The notes beneath the pieces are model-generated. The model was not told the origin of the DNA and searched no databases. It saw nothing but the letters and a program-made list of their open reading frames with translations. A program made the position numbers and the translations under genes. A DNA stretch of 64,000 nucleotides from Siphlonurus alternatus (taxonomy: Eukaryota; Arthropoda; Insecta; Ephemeroptera; Siphlonuridae). This document shows, one piece after another, positions 48,171 through 62,009 of the stretch (positions are counted from its first letter, which is position 1; every line of letters begins with the position of its first letter). The DNA is taken from the NCBI GenBank assembly GCA_949825025.1, contig OX463785.1, forward strand, positions 8,309,971 to 8,373,970, read 5' to 3'.

Positions 48171-48753
48171 ATGATAAAAAAAAAGGGAGTTTTATACCTT
48201 ATATTTTTTTATTATCTAGGAAAGTGCACCCACGTTATACGTACTTTCTCCCTTCTCCTCACTACCCTATACCGAAACTTACGATTGGGAAAAACTTGCT
48301 TTTTATCCCCCCCCCCCTCTCTCCTTCCCATGTTTCTCTATTTCTCTATATACGTTAAATCAACCCTCCCCCTCTTTTTTTTCTATCCACCCCCCTTTTC
48401 TCGTTGCACTGTCTTTCTATTTCAACCCCCTTGCATGCACTTGCAGCACTCAATGTGTGTGACTAGTCCAAGCAAGTCTTGTTGTGTTTATATTCTCTCT
48501 TATAATATTATAACATTTTTTTTTTTTTATACTAACTTAATCAGTATTATTAACTTTTTTGTGTGTGTTATTTATAAAAAAAATTAAAACCAGATAAATT
48601 TATACACAGTTTGTTGTTGAGTTGTGATTATATTATAAATCTGGTTTTTTTAAAATAGTTTTACAGTGTTTGTTTGAATTAAAAGTCTGATTTTTAGTGA
48701 AAGTTTTTTAAATAAAAAAAAAGTCTGATTAATTAAAGCGAGTGATTATTATC
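48171..48753 (+). promoter_or_regulatory. Pyrimidine-rich upstream region and probable 5' UTR of the CELF exon
   Basis: 48240-48440 is a run of C/T tracts (CCCCCCCCCCTCTCTCC; CCCCCTTTTCTCG), followed by an AT-rich leader to the start codon. An in-frame TAA at 48730 closes the reading frame upstream, so translation starts inside this exon. A TACTAAC..AATCAG motif at 48529-48542 could mimic an intron end, but the distance from branch-like A to AG is very short. I therefore favour a contiguous 5' UTR. Confidence 0.35.
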
Positions 48754-49135
48754 ATGTTGATTACTAACATGGCAATGCAACCTCCTACTCATCATCACCA
48801 GCATCATCAGATGTACATTGACAATAAAAACAATTGCAGTATGTACAGTCCGACTTCACCACCACCTATGAATATACAAAGTGGTGCTTTAGGAATGCCT
48901 ACTGGTTATAGTATGGTATTAGTTCAACAATCACCGCATCATCACCATCATCATCAAGCTATGCAAGCTCAATCTCCACCTCAATTAATGTTAAGAGATA
49001 GAGATGCAATTAAATTATTTGTTGGACAAATTCCTCGTCATTTAGAAGAACAAGATTTAAGACCAATGTTTGAAGAATTTGGAAAAATTTATGAATTTAC
49101 AGTTTTAAAGGATAAATTTACCGGTATGCATAAAG
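48754..49135 (+). CDS. CELF: First coding exon of a CELF/Bruno family RNA-binding protein (RRM1 start)
   Basis: CELF proteins bind GU/UG-rich RNA and control splicing, translation and mRNA stability. The exon encodes 127 residues plus one base. Residues 1-83 are a low-complexity leader rich in His, Gln, Pro, Met and Ser (HHHQHHQ at 13-19, six His at 62-67). RRM1 begins at 84: [16 protein letters not shown], with RNP2 KLFVGQIP (87-94), then [15 protein letters not shown] and FTGMHKG. The exon stops at AAAG before GTAAGA, a canonical donor, in phase 1. The cut falls inside the RNP1 motif (KG, then expected CAFLTY), the exon boundary used in CELF3-6 genes. ATG 48754 is the first; ATG 48769 (MAMQPP) is an equal candidate. 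The frame is closed by TAA at 48730. RRM1 residues resemble the CELF3-6/Bruno-3 clade. Synonymous sites are strongly A/T. RRM2, linker and RRM3 lie beyond the window. Confidence 0.93.
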
Positions 49136-49137
49136 GT

Positions 49138-49907
49138 AAGATTTTATATTACAATATTATTATTATTATTATTAAGTGTTTTGTTGATGTAATCTACATT
49201 ATAGTGTATTTTTTTTTAAATATGCTTTGTATTTAGTAAGATTTAAATTTAAAAGTATTTTAAACGGAATAAAAATTAAATAAATTTTTTATTTTATATA
49301 TTTAAAATCAGTATATAACAAAAAATATTAAAAAAATAATAATTTTTACATATTAAATTGATATTAAACATTGTAAATATTGCAATAATTTTTTTAAATA
49401 CCATTAAACCTCAACCACACCTTATAATAAATGGCAATAAAAATAACTTGTCCATAGAGATTTTTGGGTACGGTTCTTTACACTTCAGATACGATTTAAA
49501 ATATAAGATTTTGATTAAAAATTGACGACCTAAGAAATTAACTTTTTATGCACATGCGCTATAAAAGGTTAAGATGCTTGCAATCCTCGGAACGCTCTGG
49601 AACTGATTATACTTGAAATCTTTTAACTTCTAATCAATTATGACCCTCACGTCACGTATTTTAACAAGGAAAAACAATTTCATTATTACTGTAATTGAAA
49701 GAATCATGTTTTATCCCAAGTTCTATGCTGAAAACTTCTTGCTATCAGTTTTAAAAATAATTGTTTTCCGCTTTTTTCTCAGTGGAGTTTGTTTACTTAA
49801 TTAAGTAAAATTAATTTTAAATAAATTTTAAAATGTGTTTAATTTACTTAGAATTATAGTTAAGGTAAAATATTCTTTCTCTTCTTGAACCAAGTCTGTA
49901 TACAGTC
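49138..49907. other. AT-rich intronic stretch
   Basis: A short (ATT)n lies directly after the donor. Otherwise AT-rich with no recognised element. Confidence 0.4.
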
Positions 49908-50175
49908 TTAAGCCGATACACGATACAATTTTTCTAATTATTGAATACAATTTTTCCTTACAAGAAAACTTCAACTTCATTTGTTTGTATGGAGATGAAA
50001 TTTTCTTGCAAGGAAAAATTGTATGCAAAATTGTATCGTGTAATACCGGCTTTACACGATACAATTTTTCCTTGCAAGAAAATTTCTTCTACATTCAAAC
50101 AAATGGACAAGTTTTCTTGTAAGGAAAAATTGTATACAATAGTTAGAAAAATTGTATTGTGTAATACCGGCTTTA
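49908..50175. mobile_element. Dimeric palindrome, two foldback units
   Basis: TTAAGCCGATACACGATACAATTTT starts the array. AAAATTGTATCGTGTAATACCGGCTTTA closes the first unit at about 50055 and the second, similar unit ends AATACCGGCTTTA at about 50175. Inner blocks TTCCTTGCAAGAAAATTTC and GAAATTTTCTTGCAAGGAAA alternate. Open frames on both strands here (about 78 codons each) are arm read-throughs. Confidence 0.75.
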
Positions 50176-50439
50176 GGTAAAACCTATATGCAAGCTAAGA
50201 AGCAGCCATAGATAGATAAATTCTCGTTGCAAATTTCTTGAATTACACTGTACGTTAGTAATGCAAATAGTAAATAATTAATTCATAATAAAGAAACAAA
50301 GCCATAGAATATATTCTCCTTAACTCCTTATGTTCATATTATCCGGATGTTTACATTTAAAAAAAATACTTTAAAAATTATAATATAAAAACATTTTAAA
50401 TAATTAAACATGTTAATTAAAATAAATTTTTTGCGATAC

Positions 50440-50700
50440 TTCCGTTTTATAATCTATTATTATTCGCTCCGGAAGAAAGCGCGTGTAAAAGTGCGTAAGG
50501 AGAACTACGTTGAGTTTTTGAGGTGGAGGGGAGGAGGTGGGGGTTGTGAAACTCGCGCGGGGGTGAGATTTTTACCTCCCCTATGGACACGTCATCGCTT
50601 CCCCTACAGGCACTGTAATACCTCCCCCTCCACCCTCTTATCAAGCATGCGCGCTGCAATCTCAAATACAAACCACGCGTGGTGGGTGTTTTTTATGTCT
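50440..50700. other. GC-rich island in the CELF intron
   Basis: G-rich on the first half (GGTGGAGGGGAGGAGGTGGGGG) and C-rich on the second (ACCTCCCCCTCCACCCTC), so a partial inverted repeat exists. It also has ACTCGCGCGGGGG and GCATGCGCGC. The 119-codon frame across it has no recognisable homology. It is possibly regulatory or an alternative promoter. Confidence 0.35.
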
Positions 50701-51540
50701 CATTTTTTTGAATGCATCTTTTTACTCTGTCTTTCAACTTTTCTCCCCCTTTCTTTTCTTATACTCTAAATTTATTTTTATTTTAATTTTTTCTTCTTTA
50801 TATTGTCACATATACGTCACATGGATATGGTAAAATTATGTTAAATTATAAAATTATACTGTTTTAAAGAAACTGGTTTGTTCGCTGGTTGTTTGGAAAA
50901 CATTGCAAGCTATTTAATTCAATCGTTGTGGTATTGTTATTGATTATATTATCACACTTCCATTGAAATTTTGCAACTTCAGAAAGTTATTTAAATATTC
51001 TTAAATAAAAGTGATCTCATTTTCATCAAGGTAATATTTACCTTGAAAAGTAAAGTTGATCATTTATTAGTAAGTTAACCACTGAACGAAGTAAACAATT
51101 AAATTTATACTCCCTTTGATGTACAAATTTTTTTTTCTTCAATTTCAGTACCATTGCTTTCTTATTTTTAAAAAGATCATAACTAATTGAAAAAAAATAA
51201 ATATATATTATTTCATTTGTTTAATACAAATTTTAATTTATTTGCAAAAGAAATATTTAATACAACCTATTTTAATAATTAAGACTTAAAAAAATATACA
51301 TTTTACATTTAACAAAATTAACATAGTTTTTTAATGTAATTAAAAATTTACTTTTAAAATGATGTTAACGTTATTATTATCCACAATAATATCTAAATTG
51401 ACGTGCTTCAAACAAATAAAAAAACAAAACAACAGAAGTTAACGATCATAAGAATATTATTCAACCTCTCAAATTACATCTTTCAAAAAATGCAAACATA
51501 AAATTATTAAACATAAAAAAAATATTATTATTATATAGTT
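50701..51540. other. AT-rich intronic stretch
   Basis: Nothing recognised. Confidence 0.4.
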
Positions 51541-52344
51541 TAACACGATCGATGAGTTTTTAGGCGTACGCATGAGTAAGGTTATTTTAGATGGCGACTA
51601 CGGTCTAAAAACGAACTATAGAAGCAAGCATGGCTTGGAATACTTCGTGAAGGTTCGTGTATTATATACCGGGGTGGCGGGGGAGAAAAAAAAATAGAGA
51701 TAAATATATATATATATATATATTTGTTTTGCACAGGCGCACTAAATGTGCAGCATGTAGAAGGGAGGGCGCTGGCATCGATATAGTGTGGTGTGGCTAT
51801 GCAACCCTCCCTTCACTCTTCTCTTCCACACCCCCGCATCTCTAAAACCTTTAGGTCGGTTCGCGCATGTAGGGCTGGCAAGCAAGCAGCAGCACCACGA
51901 AATACTCTCGCTCTGCTTTAGAAGCCACGAGTTAAACTTTGAAGTCAGTTGGTAGCCGGCGTCTCAACGTGGTACAACATCAAAACAATTTTATCTTTAA
52001 TCAACGTAATAAAATTTACTATTGTCATTCAATTTTTTTTAAAAAAAAATATATATAAAAAAACGTGCTACCAATGTGTATCATGATTTTTATTAGGTGA
52101 TTAAAAATTGTTAATTTTTTTTATAAAATCAGTGGCTTTTTTTTTAAAATTGTTATTTTAAAAACTTAAGTGTTGGTGATTATTTTTTAATATTATTATA
52201 ATAAAAACTTCTTTTAAGTGTGTGACTTAACAATAATAATTGGTGATCTCAAGACTAATTTAGAGAAAATTAATAAATATTCAACATTTTGTTGAATAAT
52301 TAATCAACAGTTTTATCTACCTTTATAAATAAAACCTTAAAAAG
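51541..52344 (+). promoter_or_regulatory. Candidate alternative promoter and non-coding first exon
   Basis: 51550-51990 is GC-balanced (GTATTATATACCGGGGTGGCGG; CCACACCCCCGCATCTC; GTAGCCGGCGTCTCAACG). It contains TATATAC at 51662, a TATA-like motif, and GTTCGCGCATG. Some 350 bp on, AAAAAGGTAAGTG (donor at 52345) is a very strong splice donor. No open frame links them, so any exon would be untranslated. It could serve a shorter CELF isoform or another transcript. Evidence is limited to these signals. Confidence 0.3.
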
Positions 52345-54816
<2,472 letters not shown>

Positions 54817-55625
54817 CTTGTTTTAACGGCTGGATGGTTTCGACAACAAATCATCAAGTCTCTTTAACTGCCCATGCTACCTATATGCTGCTGTATGAAT
54901 TTCCTGTAACACTGAACATAAATTACGTTGTTATATTAAATTATAACTGTTTCATTTTCATCAACTTTACTGTTAAATTTGTCAACCGTTAAATTTGGTA
55001 AACTTTTTTTTTAAAATAGAATTTTTAAATTTAATTTAATTTTATTAGTTATATTTCATTCCGATGGAATATTCATATAACAACTGAAAATTATATATTT
55101 TTTTTTTTTGTAAAAGCTTTTATTTTGAAAGGAATGTGTATACATGTATTTTTTTTTAAAAAAAAGAAGCATAAAATAATTAAAAGTGCTTTGTTTCATA
55201 AAAAAATGTTTTTAAAAAAGACAATACCATTTTTTTATATATATAATAAAATGCAAATGATAATATTATAATTAAGATTTAAGATAAAAAGCATACATGT
55301 AAAAAAAATAAACAAAAGGAATTAATTTTTATTTTATCTTGCTGCAGTTGCATAGTAAAATGCACGCGTTATGGAAGTTAATTTTTGTCATAAAAGTTAG
55401 AAGAGCGTAAAATTTTACTAACATTGTTGGTTCTCTTATATAACGTCTACTTGCTGCATACAGTACCATGTACACTTGAGTTAATATAACATTAAACACC
55501 GGAAGTGAATTAAACATGCAACTTTTTATACCTGACATTCAGAAATTATGTCCGTTCTTGCATAAATATTGTGAAAATTTAACAATTACATTATTTCTTG
55601 TGATTAGATCTTACCCAATATCTAG
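54817..55625. other. AT-rich intronic stretch
   Basis: Nothing recognised; several T and A runs. Confidence 0.4.
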
Positions 55626-55957
55626 AATGGACAACATACATGAAAAATTTTTATTGCAGAAATGAATAGAGGGTACCAAATTATGCTACTCTGAATTTTT
55701 TCAGATTATTTTGAAACCCAGAACTATTTTTAAATAATTATTGAAAGTGCGGCCACGCCCCCTGGAGGCGTCAATAGGCATCCAGTCTCTATCCTTTTTA
55801 TTAAGAATTCAGAGGTGCCAACTGAAATCACAGGACTTTCAATAATTGTTTAAAAATAGTTTGTGGTCTCAAAAAAATCTGAAAAAATTCAGAGTAGCAT
55901 AATTTGGTGCCCTCTATTCATTTCTGCAATAATTTTTTTTCATGTATGTTGTCCATT
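55626..55957. mobile_element. PAL-8 foldback, copy 2
   Basis: AATGGACAACATACATG and CATGTATGTTGTCCATT at the ends. The arms and the non-palindromic loop (GCGGCCACGCCCCCTGGAGGCG) are nearly identical to 27395-27728, with which it is collinear. Confidence 0.92.
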
Positions 55958-56102
55958 ATCTTGATAAGATTGTCTAGTCACCAATTAAAATACATAGAGG
56001 GGGAATTTTCAAAGGTTTTTACCTTTAATTTATCATGATCTTGGGTTGAATTTAGTAATACAAATGCGCATAATATTGTACTAAAAAAAATGTAAGATAA
56101 TG

Positions 56103-56416
56103 GAGTATTGTCCTCATTTTTTTTTATTGCAGAAATGGATAGAGGGTGCAAAGTTATGCTACCCTGATTTTTTTCAGATTTTTTTGAGACCTAGAACTAT
56201 TTTTAAAAAATTATTGAAAGTCGTTTTTGTGACGTCACGCGGCGGCAAGTCCTATCTTTTTCTTAAGAAGCGGCGTCTCGTGACGTCACGAAAAGGACTT
56301 TCAATAATTTTTTAAAAATAGTTCCCGGGCTGTAAAAAATCTGAAAAAAAATCAGGGTAGCATAACTTTGCACGCTCTATCCATTTCTGCAATAAAAAAT
56401 ATTGAGGTCGGTACTC
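56103..56416. mobile_element. PAL-8-related foldback with different ends and loop
   Basis: Ends GAGTATTGTCCTCA and TGAGGTCGGTACTC. The middle of each arm (ATTGCAGAAATGGATAGAGGG; TTTTTTCAGATTTTTTTGAG; AAAAATTATTGAAAGT) matches PAL-8. The loop instead carries inverted TGACGTCACG copies (56230 and 56281) around CGGCGGCAAGTCC..CTTAAG. It lies 146 bp from PAL-8 copy 2. Confidence 0.88.
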
Positions 56417-58067
56417 TTTTCTGTGCTAAACAACCTTTTAACAATATACCTTAGCACCGATTTATCCTACATTTAATAACACTGACAGTGAGTGTGGATA
56501 GCAACAGAGTTAATTTTTAGTACCATGTTTAGTAGATTTAACCTTAGATAAAAATCTAGATTATTATAATGCATGTTTTAAAGTACTTTGTAAATAACCC
56601 ACTTTTTTAGAAAAGATACACTTCCGGTATATATCTTATACTGATAAGAGTATATGATGGTGTCTCTAGTGTTATCAAGTTTTCCAGTAGCAGCAGCCTG
56701 CACGGGAAGGTCACGAGTTCAAATCCCAGCTACACCAGCAGCAAGAGATTTCCATCCTCAGTTTACTCATGATACGAATATTAACGTATATGAAACTAGT
56801 ATTATAAATTTGCATACAAATTAACTTTTACTTTGATATACAGTTTTTTTATATATTTTTTTAATATATAATGTTTTGATGTATAAAAAATATACAATAT
56901 AACAAGAGATGTCAAAAAAATAAGGTCACAAAATTGTTAGAGTGATTTAAAAAAAAAAAAAAGTTTTTTTTCCCTTTATTACTGAATTTTAAAACAATTC
57001 AATTTTTATAGTAACTATAAGCATGCTTTTATCGGTATCATTGAATTGATTACTTTTTATTGCTAAATATTTTATAACTCGGATATATTTAACATTTATA
57101 AGTAAAATCATAAAATCCAAAAAGTAATAAAAATGATAATATACAAAAAAATTGTTTCAATTAGTAATTGAAACAATTTATCAAGTATTCAAGCAAAAAC
57201 AAATGCTCCCCTACAAAATTCACCATCCCTACATCATAATTATTAATAATTCACCCTTTTTAGTTAAAAAAATAACTAAATTATATTTCATAAATCTAAA
57301 AAAAAAAAAAAAAAAATGAAATTAATTGTGTAATTATATAATAAACAAAATTCATAACGAGGGGAATATTTAACATGTTTGGTCATTGAATTTAAAAATA
57401 ATTAAAAAAGAGAAAAAAATTGACCCCAAACTTGCTTCTAATACGGTATATACAAAAAAATAAAAATTATGACTTTTTTTTTTACCCTCCTATCTTTTTT
57501 TTTTTATATTAAAGCGAGTACCTCATTAATGAAAAGTAAACAAAACCTTATACGTTCTTTGCTGATGCTTGAAGCCAAACAAAATATATAAACCTATACA
57601 ATATTATACATACATGTTGGGTACATACATACCTACCTCCTTGTTGGTTAATTCGCTTCAGCTATAAGTAAGTAAAAAAGGGGAGGGAATTAGAAGCCGT
57701 AATAGGGAAGAACAGAAAATAGAGTTTTGCATAGGTCATGATATATTTTGTACTCAGTTTAACTTTTAATATGTATGTATAGTAATATTATAGTGTATAT
57801 ATAACTACGTGAACAGGGGAAAAAATGTAAAAATTTTAACTTCAACAATAATGTAATGTATAGTAAAAGTTGTAATCCTATTACAGAATAGACAGAAACT
57901 AAAGAGACATCAGAATATTAAACGTGTTTTAATGTTATGTTAGTAATATCATATTATAATATATTACATAATATGTTGTAATTATGATTGTAATAACTTT
58001 CAAAATTTTAGTGTAAAATAAAATTAAAATTTGTAATTCTTTGTACACCCTCGTTTAAGAAAAGATC
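56417..58067. other. AT-rich intronic stretch
   Basis: Contains the tRNA-like sequence listed separately and A-runs at 56950-56963 and 57299-57316. Otherwise nothing recognised. Confidence 0.4.
56660..56738 (+). tRNA. tRNA-like sequence, degenerate
   Basis: A B-box-like GAGTTCAAATCCC and an acceptor-like pairing (GGTGT at the start, ACACC at the end) are spaced about 77 nt apart, with no introns. The D-arm and anticodon stem are not convincing and the last acceptor pairs mismatch. A tRNA pseudogene or the head of a tRNA-derived SINE is likely. No SINE body follows that I recognise. Confidence 0.35.
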
Positions 58068-58173
58068 CTTCTGCAGCATTCTTAATCACCATGCTCCGTA
58101 AGAATAACACACGGCAGGGCTTGGTGATTAACAAGGCTGCAACTGGGAAATTTTGAAAGGCGACGACTGTAAA
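58068..58173. mobile_element. Foldback MITE remnant (relative of 28698)
   Basis: TTCTGCAGCATTCTTAATCACCATGC and GGGCTTGGTGATTAACAAGGCTGCAAC form the arms, with GTAAGAATAACACACGGCA between them. The right end GGGAAATTTTGAAAGGCGACGACTG matches the outer arm at 28821. The left outer arm is lost. Confidence 0.7.
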
Positions 58174-58615
58174 ACTAGCATTTTAAGAAAAACACACCAT
58201 AAAATTATTATAAATAATGCAAATTTGAATTCATTAAAGTAATTAAATAAAATAAGATAATTTAGAAATAAACGGAAATAAAAATCATAATTTTATTAAT
58301 TAGAATTTAAATTACAGCTTGAACAATATCATTATATTTTCCTTTAAATCTTTCACTATATTAATTTTTTATATTGTATAATATAGTTATTATGGTGACC
58401 ACAATATATATGAACATCATCATAAAGATTTAATAATAAAAAAAAGATAGAAACTTGTTATCTTTATACATGAAACATTGCTGTAGAAATAACAAAAATT
58501 ATAACAAATATCAAATTGTCTAGACTACTGCAGACAACATATGATTTGATCATAAAGATGATGATGATTTTTAGTCATTATTTACATCATCATCTGCACT
58601 GCAGGCTACAATTAT

Positions 58616-58619
<4 letters not shown>
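58174..58619. other. AT-rich intronic stretch
   Basis: Nothing recognised. Confidence 0.4.

Positions 58620-58692
<73 letters not shown>
58620..58692. repeat. (CT)n microsatellite, about 73 bp
   Basis: An uninterrupted CT array following TTATCAT. The following 70 bp are mixed (TGATGCTGCGTACATCAG; CCACCACGTGGC). Confidence 0.98.
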
Positions 58693-58694
<2 letters not shown>

Positions 58695-61129
58695 GATGCT
58701 GCGTACATCAGAGCTATATAGTATAGCCAAGAAGCCACCACGTGGCACAGAAGATTTGCAAGCCATGTCTTTATATATTTAAACAAACTTAAAGCTGCTA
58801 GTCCAAAAATAATACACTTGTGATGTTTTTTTAATAGGTAAATTTTCCAAAATATTATTTTTAATGGAAACAAAGTTAATTTGATCTGATTTTTTCCAAA
58901 TTCCATAAAATTATATATAAATGATAATTATAAATTATTATGGGTCACTGCAGATTGTGGTGTTCCTATCGTCCTATCAACAACTACGTATAAAAATGAA
59001 TTGACTGTTTTAACAGTAAAGCAACTTTCATATAGACAATTTTTCATTCTTATAAGGGCTATTTTCCTATCTCTGTATGTTTAAAATGACCTTTATTGCA
59101 AAATATTATGTTACACCATCGTCATTATTAAGTTATCAAGGCATGTTATTTATATTTAAAAAATTAAATATATTTTTTTTTATAAATTGAATGGAAAATA
59201 GTACTTCCGGTTCTTTTTAAGGATAATTTTATATTTTGTTTGTCTATATAACTCTGTATAGTATATTATAAGGAATATAGAATCTACTTTATAAAACTGT
59301 AGACTAAAGTCTTTGCTAATATGGGTCGATTTTTTAGTCTACTACCACACTATACTACTATTAAAATATATGAAAGCAATTTTTATCATATCTTTAAAGA
59401 TATTTTTAAATATATACCATGATCTGTTGCATACATAACTATGAATTTTTATTATAGTTGAGCATAGCATTTTTATGTTTGCAGTTACTGTTGGTTGAAT
59501 AAACAGATCTGATATAATTTTTTTTTTATTTTAAATGAAGGTATTTGCTTTATCTTGAAATGGAATATTTACATAGATTATGAGGGGGAAAAAAATCTTT
59601 GCTTAGTAATATAAACGAATATATTCAATTTAAAATACAGATTATTATTAACATTATTCAATAGAAAAAGTTTATAAGGAATAAATTATTAACATAAATT
59701 TGAAATAAATTTTTGATAATATTTTATATAATATAAAGTAAAACGATTTTCATCATGACAAGTTAGAAAAATTGAGTCAAAATTCTAAAATCATTAACAG
59801 GTTTTTTAACATAATTTACTTTGACAAATATTAATAACACTAATATGACATTTTATAAGATAAATTAATCAAAAAATATTAACATGTTGATAAATATATG
59901 AAAGAAACTTGAAAGGGGGTTGTTTTTTATGACGATTGCTGTACAGTAAATGTAAGAAATGGAGAAAAAAGATTAAAAAAAAAAAGAATTTTGATGACTG
60001 GGTTGCTAAAAGTGAAAGAGAGAAAAAAAAAAGTAATGTATAAGCAGAAAGCAAGGGGAGAGATATACCATACGTATTTCTGTTTTGTGTCTCCAAATCG
60101 ATTTTTTTTAAAGCTATACACAGTTGCATGAAGGTTCGATCGATTATAACTCCATCCATGCTTTCTTTACGTTAGATTTTTTTTATATATATTTATATAT
60201 AATATACCCTTTTTATATATATAATATATATATTTTTCCTCTTTCCAATACTTATATATAGTTTTTTCATCATCTTTCATGCAACGCACAAATCTTTTAG
60301 AAATAATTTTTCTTTCAGACTTTTTGACCTTAATCTTGCTTCTGGCATGTCTTTTAAATAAAAAAAAAATCTGTATTACTCAAAGATATAGCAAATATTT
60401 ATATTTAAATAGAAACTACTGTACGTAAAGTTTTTTTATTGTTAAATAAATCAACTTGAAATAAATCTAATCAAAAATATGAAAATCTGAAACGGACAGT
60501 AAATACAAAATAAATTTGTTTTTAGCCATAATAACTATATGATCTGAGTTTTAAATAAGTGTAAATATTTTAGAACAAGTTAAAATTGGTAAAAACAAAA
60601 GTTAACAAATATTTTGTTTTATCATTTGAACTGTATAATGATTTCAAGAGTACTGTGTATTAATTTATTGATTTCATAATTTTGAGTTGCATTATATTGT
60701 AGGCCTAGATGTTTTCAAACTTTTTGACTTAAGTCCCAGATAATATTCATCCAAAGATGATGTCCCATTTTTTCTTCCCCACTGCTTTCCTATTTCCCTA
60801 CCTTATTAACCATATAGCCTTGGTCTTCATTACCCGATTTTCATGAAATCCCGTACGAAAAAATCTCACTGTTCCAAATTTGGGACGCGTCCCATAGTTT
60901 GAAAACCGCTGCATGATTGTAATGTATTTCAAAATTATAATAAATTTACTGTAAAGATAATGTCCTAAAAACAAAATGACCATAAAACTGAAGTGAACAA
61001 GTGAACCCTGACAGAAAAAAATTAAAGTTAAAAAAGAAAACTGGTTAGGTTTAGATCTTAATAAGGTCCATTTCTACACCCAACCAATAGAAAGAGAGTA
61101 AAAAAGATATGATTAGAAAATTCTTTCGA
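58693..61129. other. AT-rich intronic stretch
   Basis: No gene recognised. 58935-59080 weakly resembles the GC-3 interior (GTGGTGTTCCTATCGTCCTATC). 60180-60240 is a run of ATATAT-type sequence. Confidence 0.4.
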
Positions 61130-61240
61130 AGCCACGGTTAAGTTATTAGTCCCAGTATTTCTCTAATTTAAATGAGGAAACGCAGAAACCTAAGCCAGGA
61201 TGGTCGGTAAAGATGACTTTGCGAAAGTTATTGATCAACT
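61130..61240 (-). mobile_element. SINE core remnant
   Basis: On the minus strand TTGATCAATAACTTTCGCAAAGTC..CCATCCTGGCTTAGGTTTCTGCGTTTCCTCATTT aligns by eye with the 5S-SINE core of copy B (TTGACAAAAGCTGTAGCG..CCATCCTGGCTGAGG..). No head or tail is preserved. Confidence 0.5.
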
Positions 61241-61912
61241 TATATCAAGTATCAAAGCTCACAAAAGGGACTAAAATTGGATTCTTGAAACCAGATAAAC
61301 CGCATATTATTTCTATAGGAAAGTATAGATTTTTTATAATTTTAGATTTGAATAATTATTATATATCCTATACAGTATAATACTGATTCAAAAAACCAAT
61401 TTGTACTGTATATTTCATAAAATTACAATAAAAATTGAAATTATTTTGATCCTTTTTACTACTTTTCTTATCTGGTTTGTGGTCCTTTTAATAAAAAGAA
61501 ATGTATATAATCATTTTATGATAATAAACTTTTACTTAAGAGAACATATTTAGTTTTAAATACAGACCTTTAAAAAGAGACGACAGAAATAAAAATGTAG
61601 CCAAGACAAAATTTTACTACATACCATAATATGAAACATATTAGCATTAAAATAATATGTACATATCTTACTTGTATTACATGATAAAAACCTTACTAAA
61701 AACCTTTACAACATTTTTATATTATAACGATTTTTTTTTCTGTATGTAGAAAAAAAAAATGACAGGCGCGCGCCGTGATCATCTGTCTCCCAGTAATCTT
61801 GGAGCACGCATGCATACCGAGCAAGGGGCGTGCGGGATGCCTACATCACAGGGGAATCAGGCTGGCAGTAGTGCGGTGGTGATTTTCATAATGCCTCACA
61901 ACCCAACTACCT

Positions 61913-61916
<4 letters not shown>
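61241..61916. other. AT-rich stretch ending in a GC-rich patch
   Basis: AT-rich until 61755. Then 61760-61910 has mixed composition (GGCGCGCGCCG palindrome, GCACGCATGCATACC, GGGGCGTGCGGGATGCC) and directly borders a (CT)n array. It is a possible conserved regulatory patch. Confidence 0.35.

Positions 61917-62002
<86 letters not shown>
61917..62002. repeat. (CT)n microsatellite, about 86 bp
   Basis: A CT array with one G interruption just after it. The 110-codon frame through it is not a gene. Confidence 0.97.

Positions 62003-62009
<7 letters not shown>

Noticed and set aside
48171..48587. 138-codon frame just upstream of the CELF exon
   Set aside because: Made of pyrimidine tracts and poly-T. 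It is not continuous with the CELF frame and has no domain.
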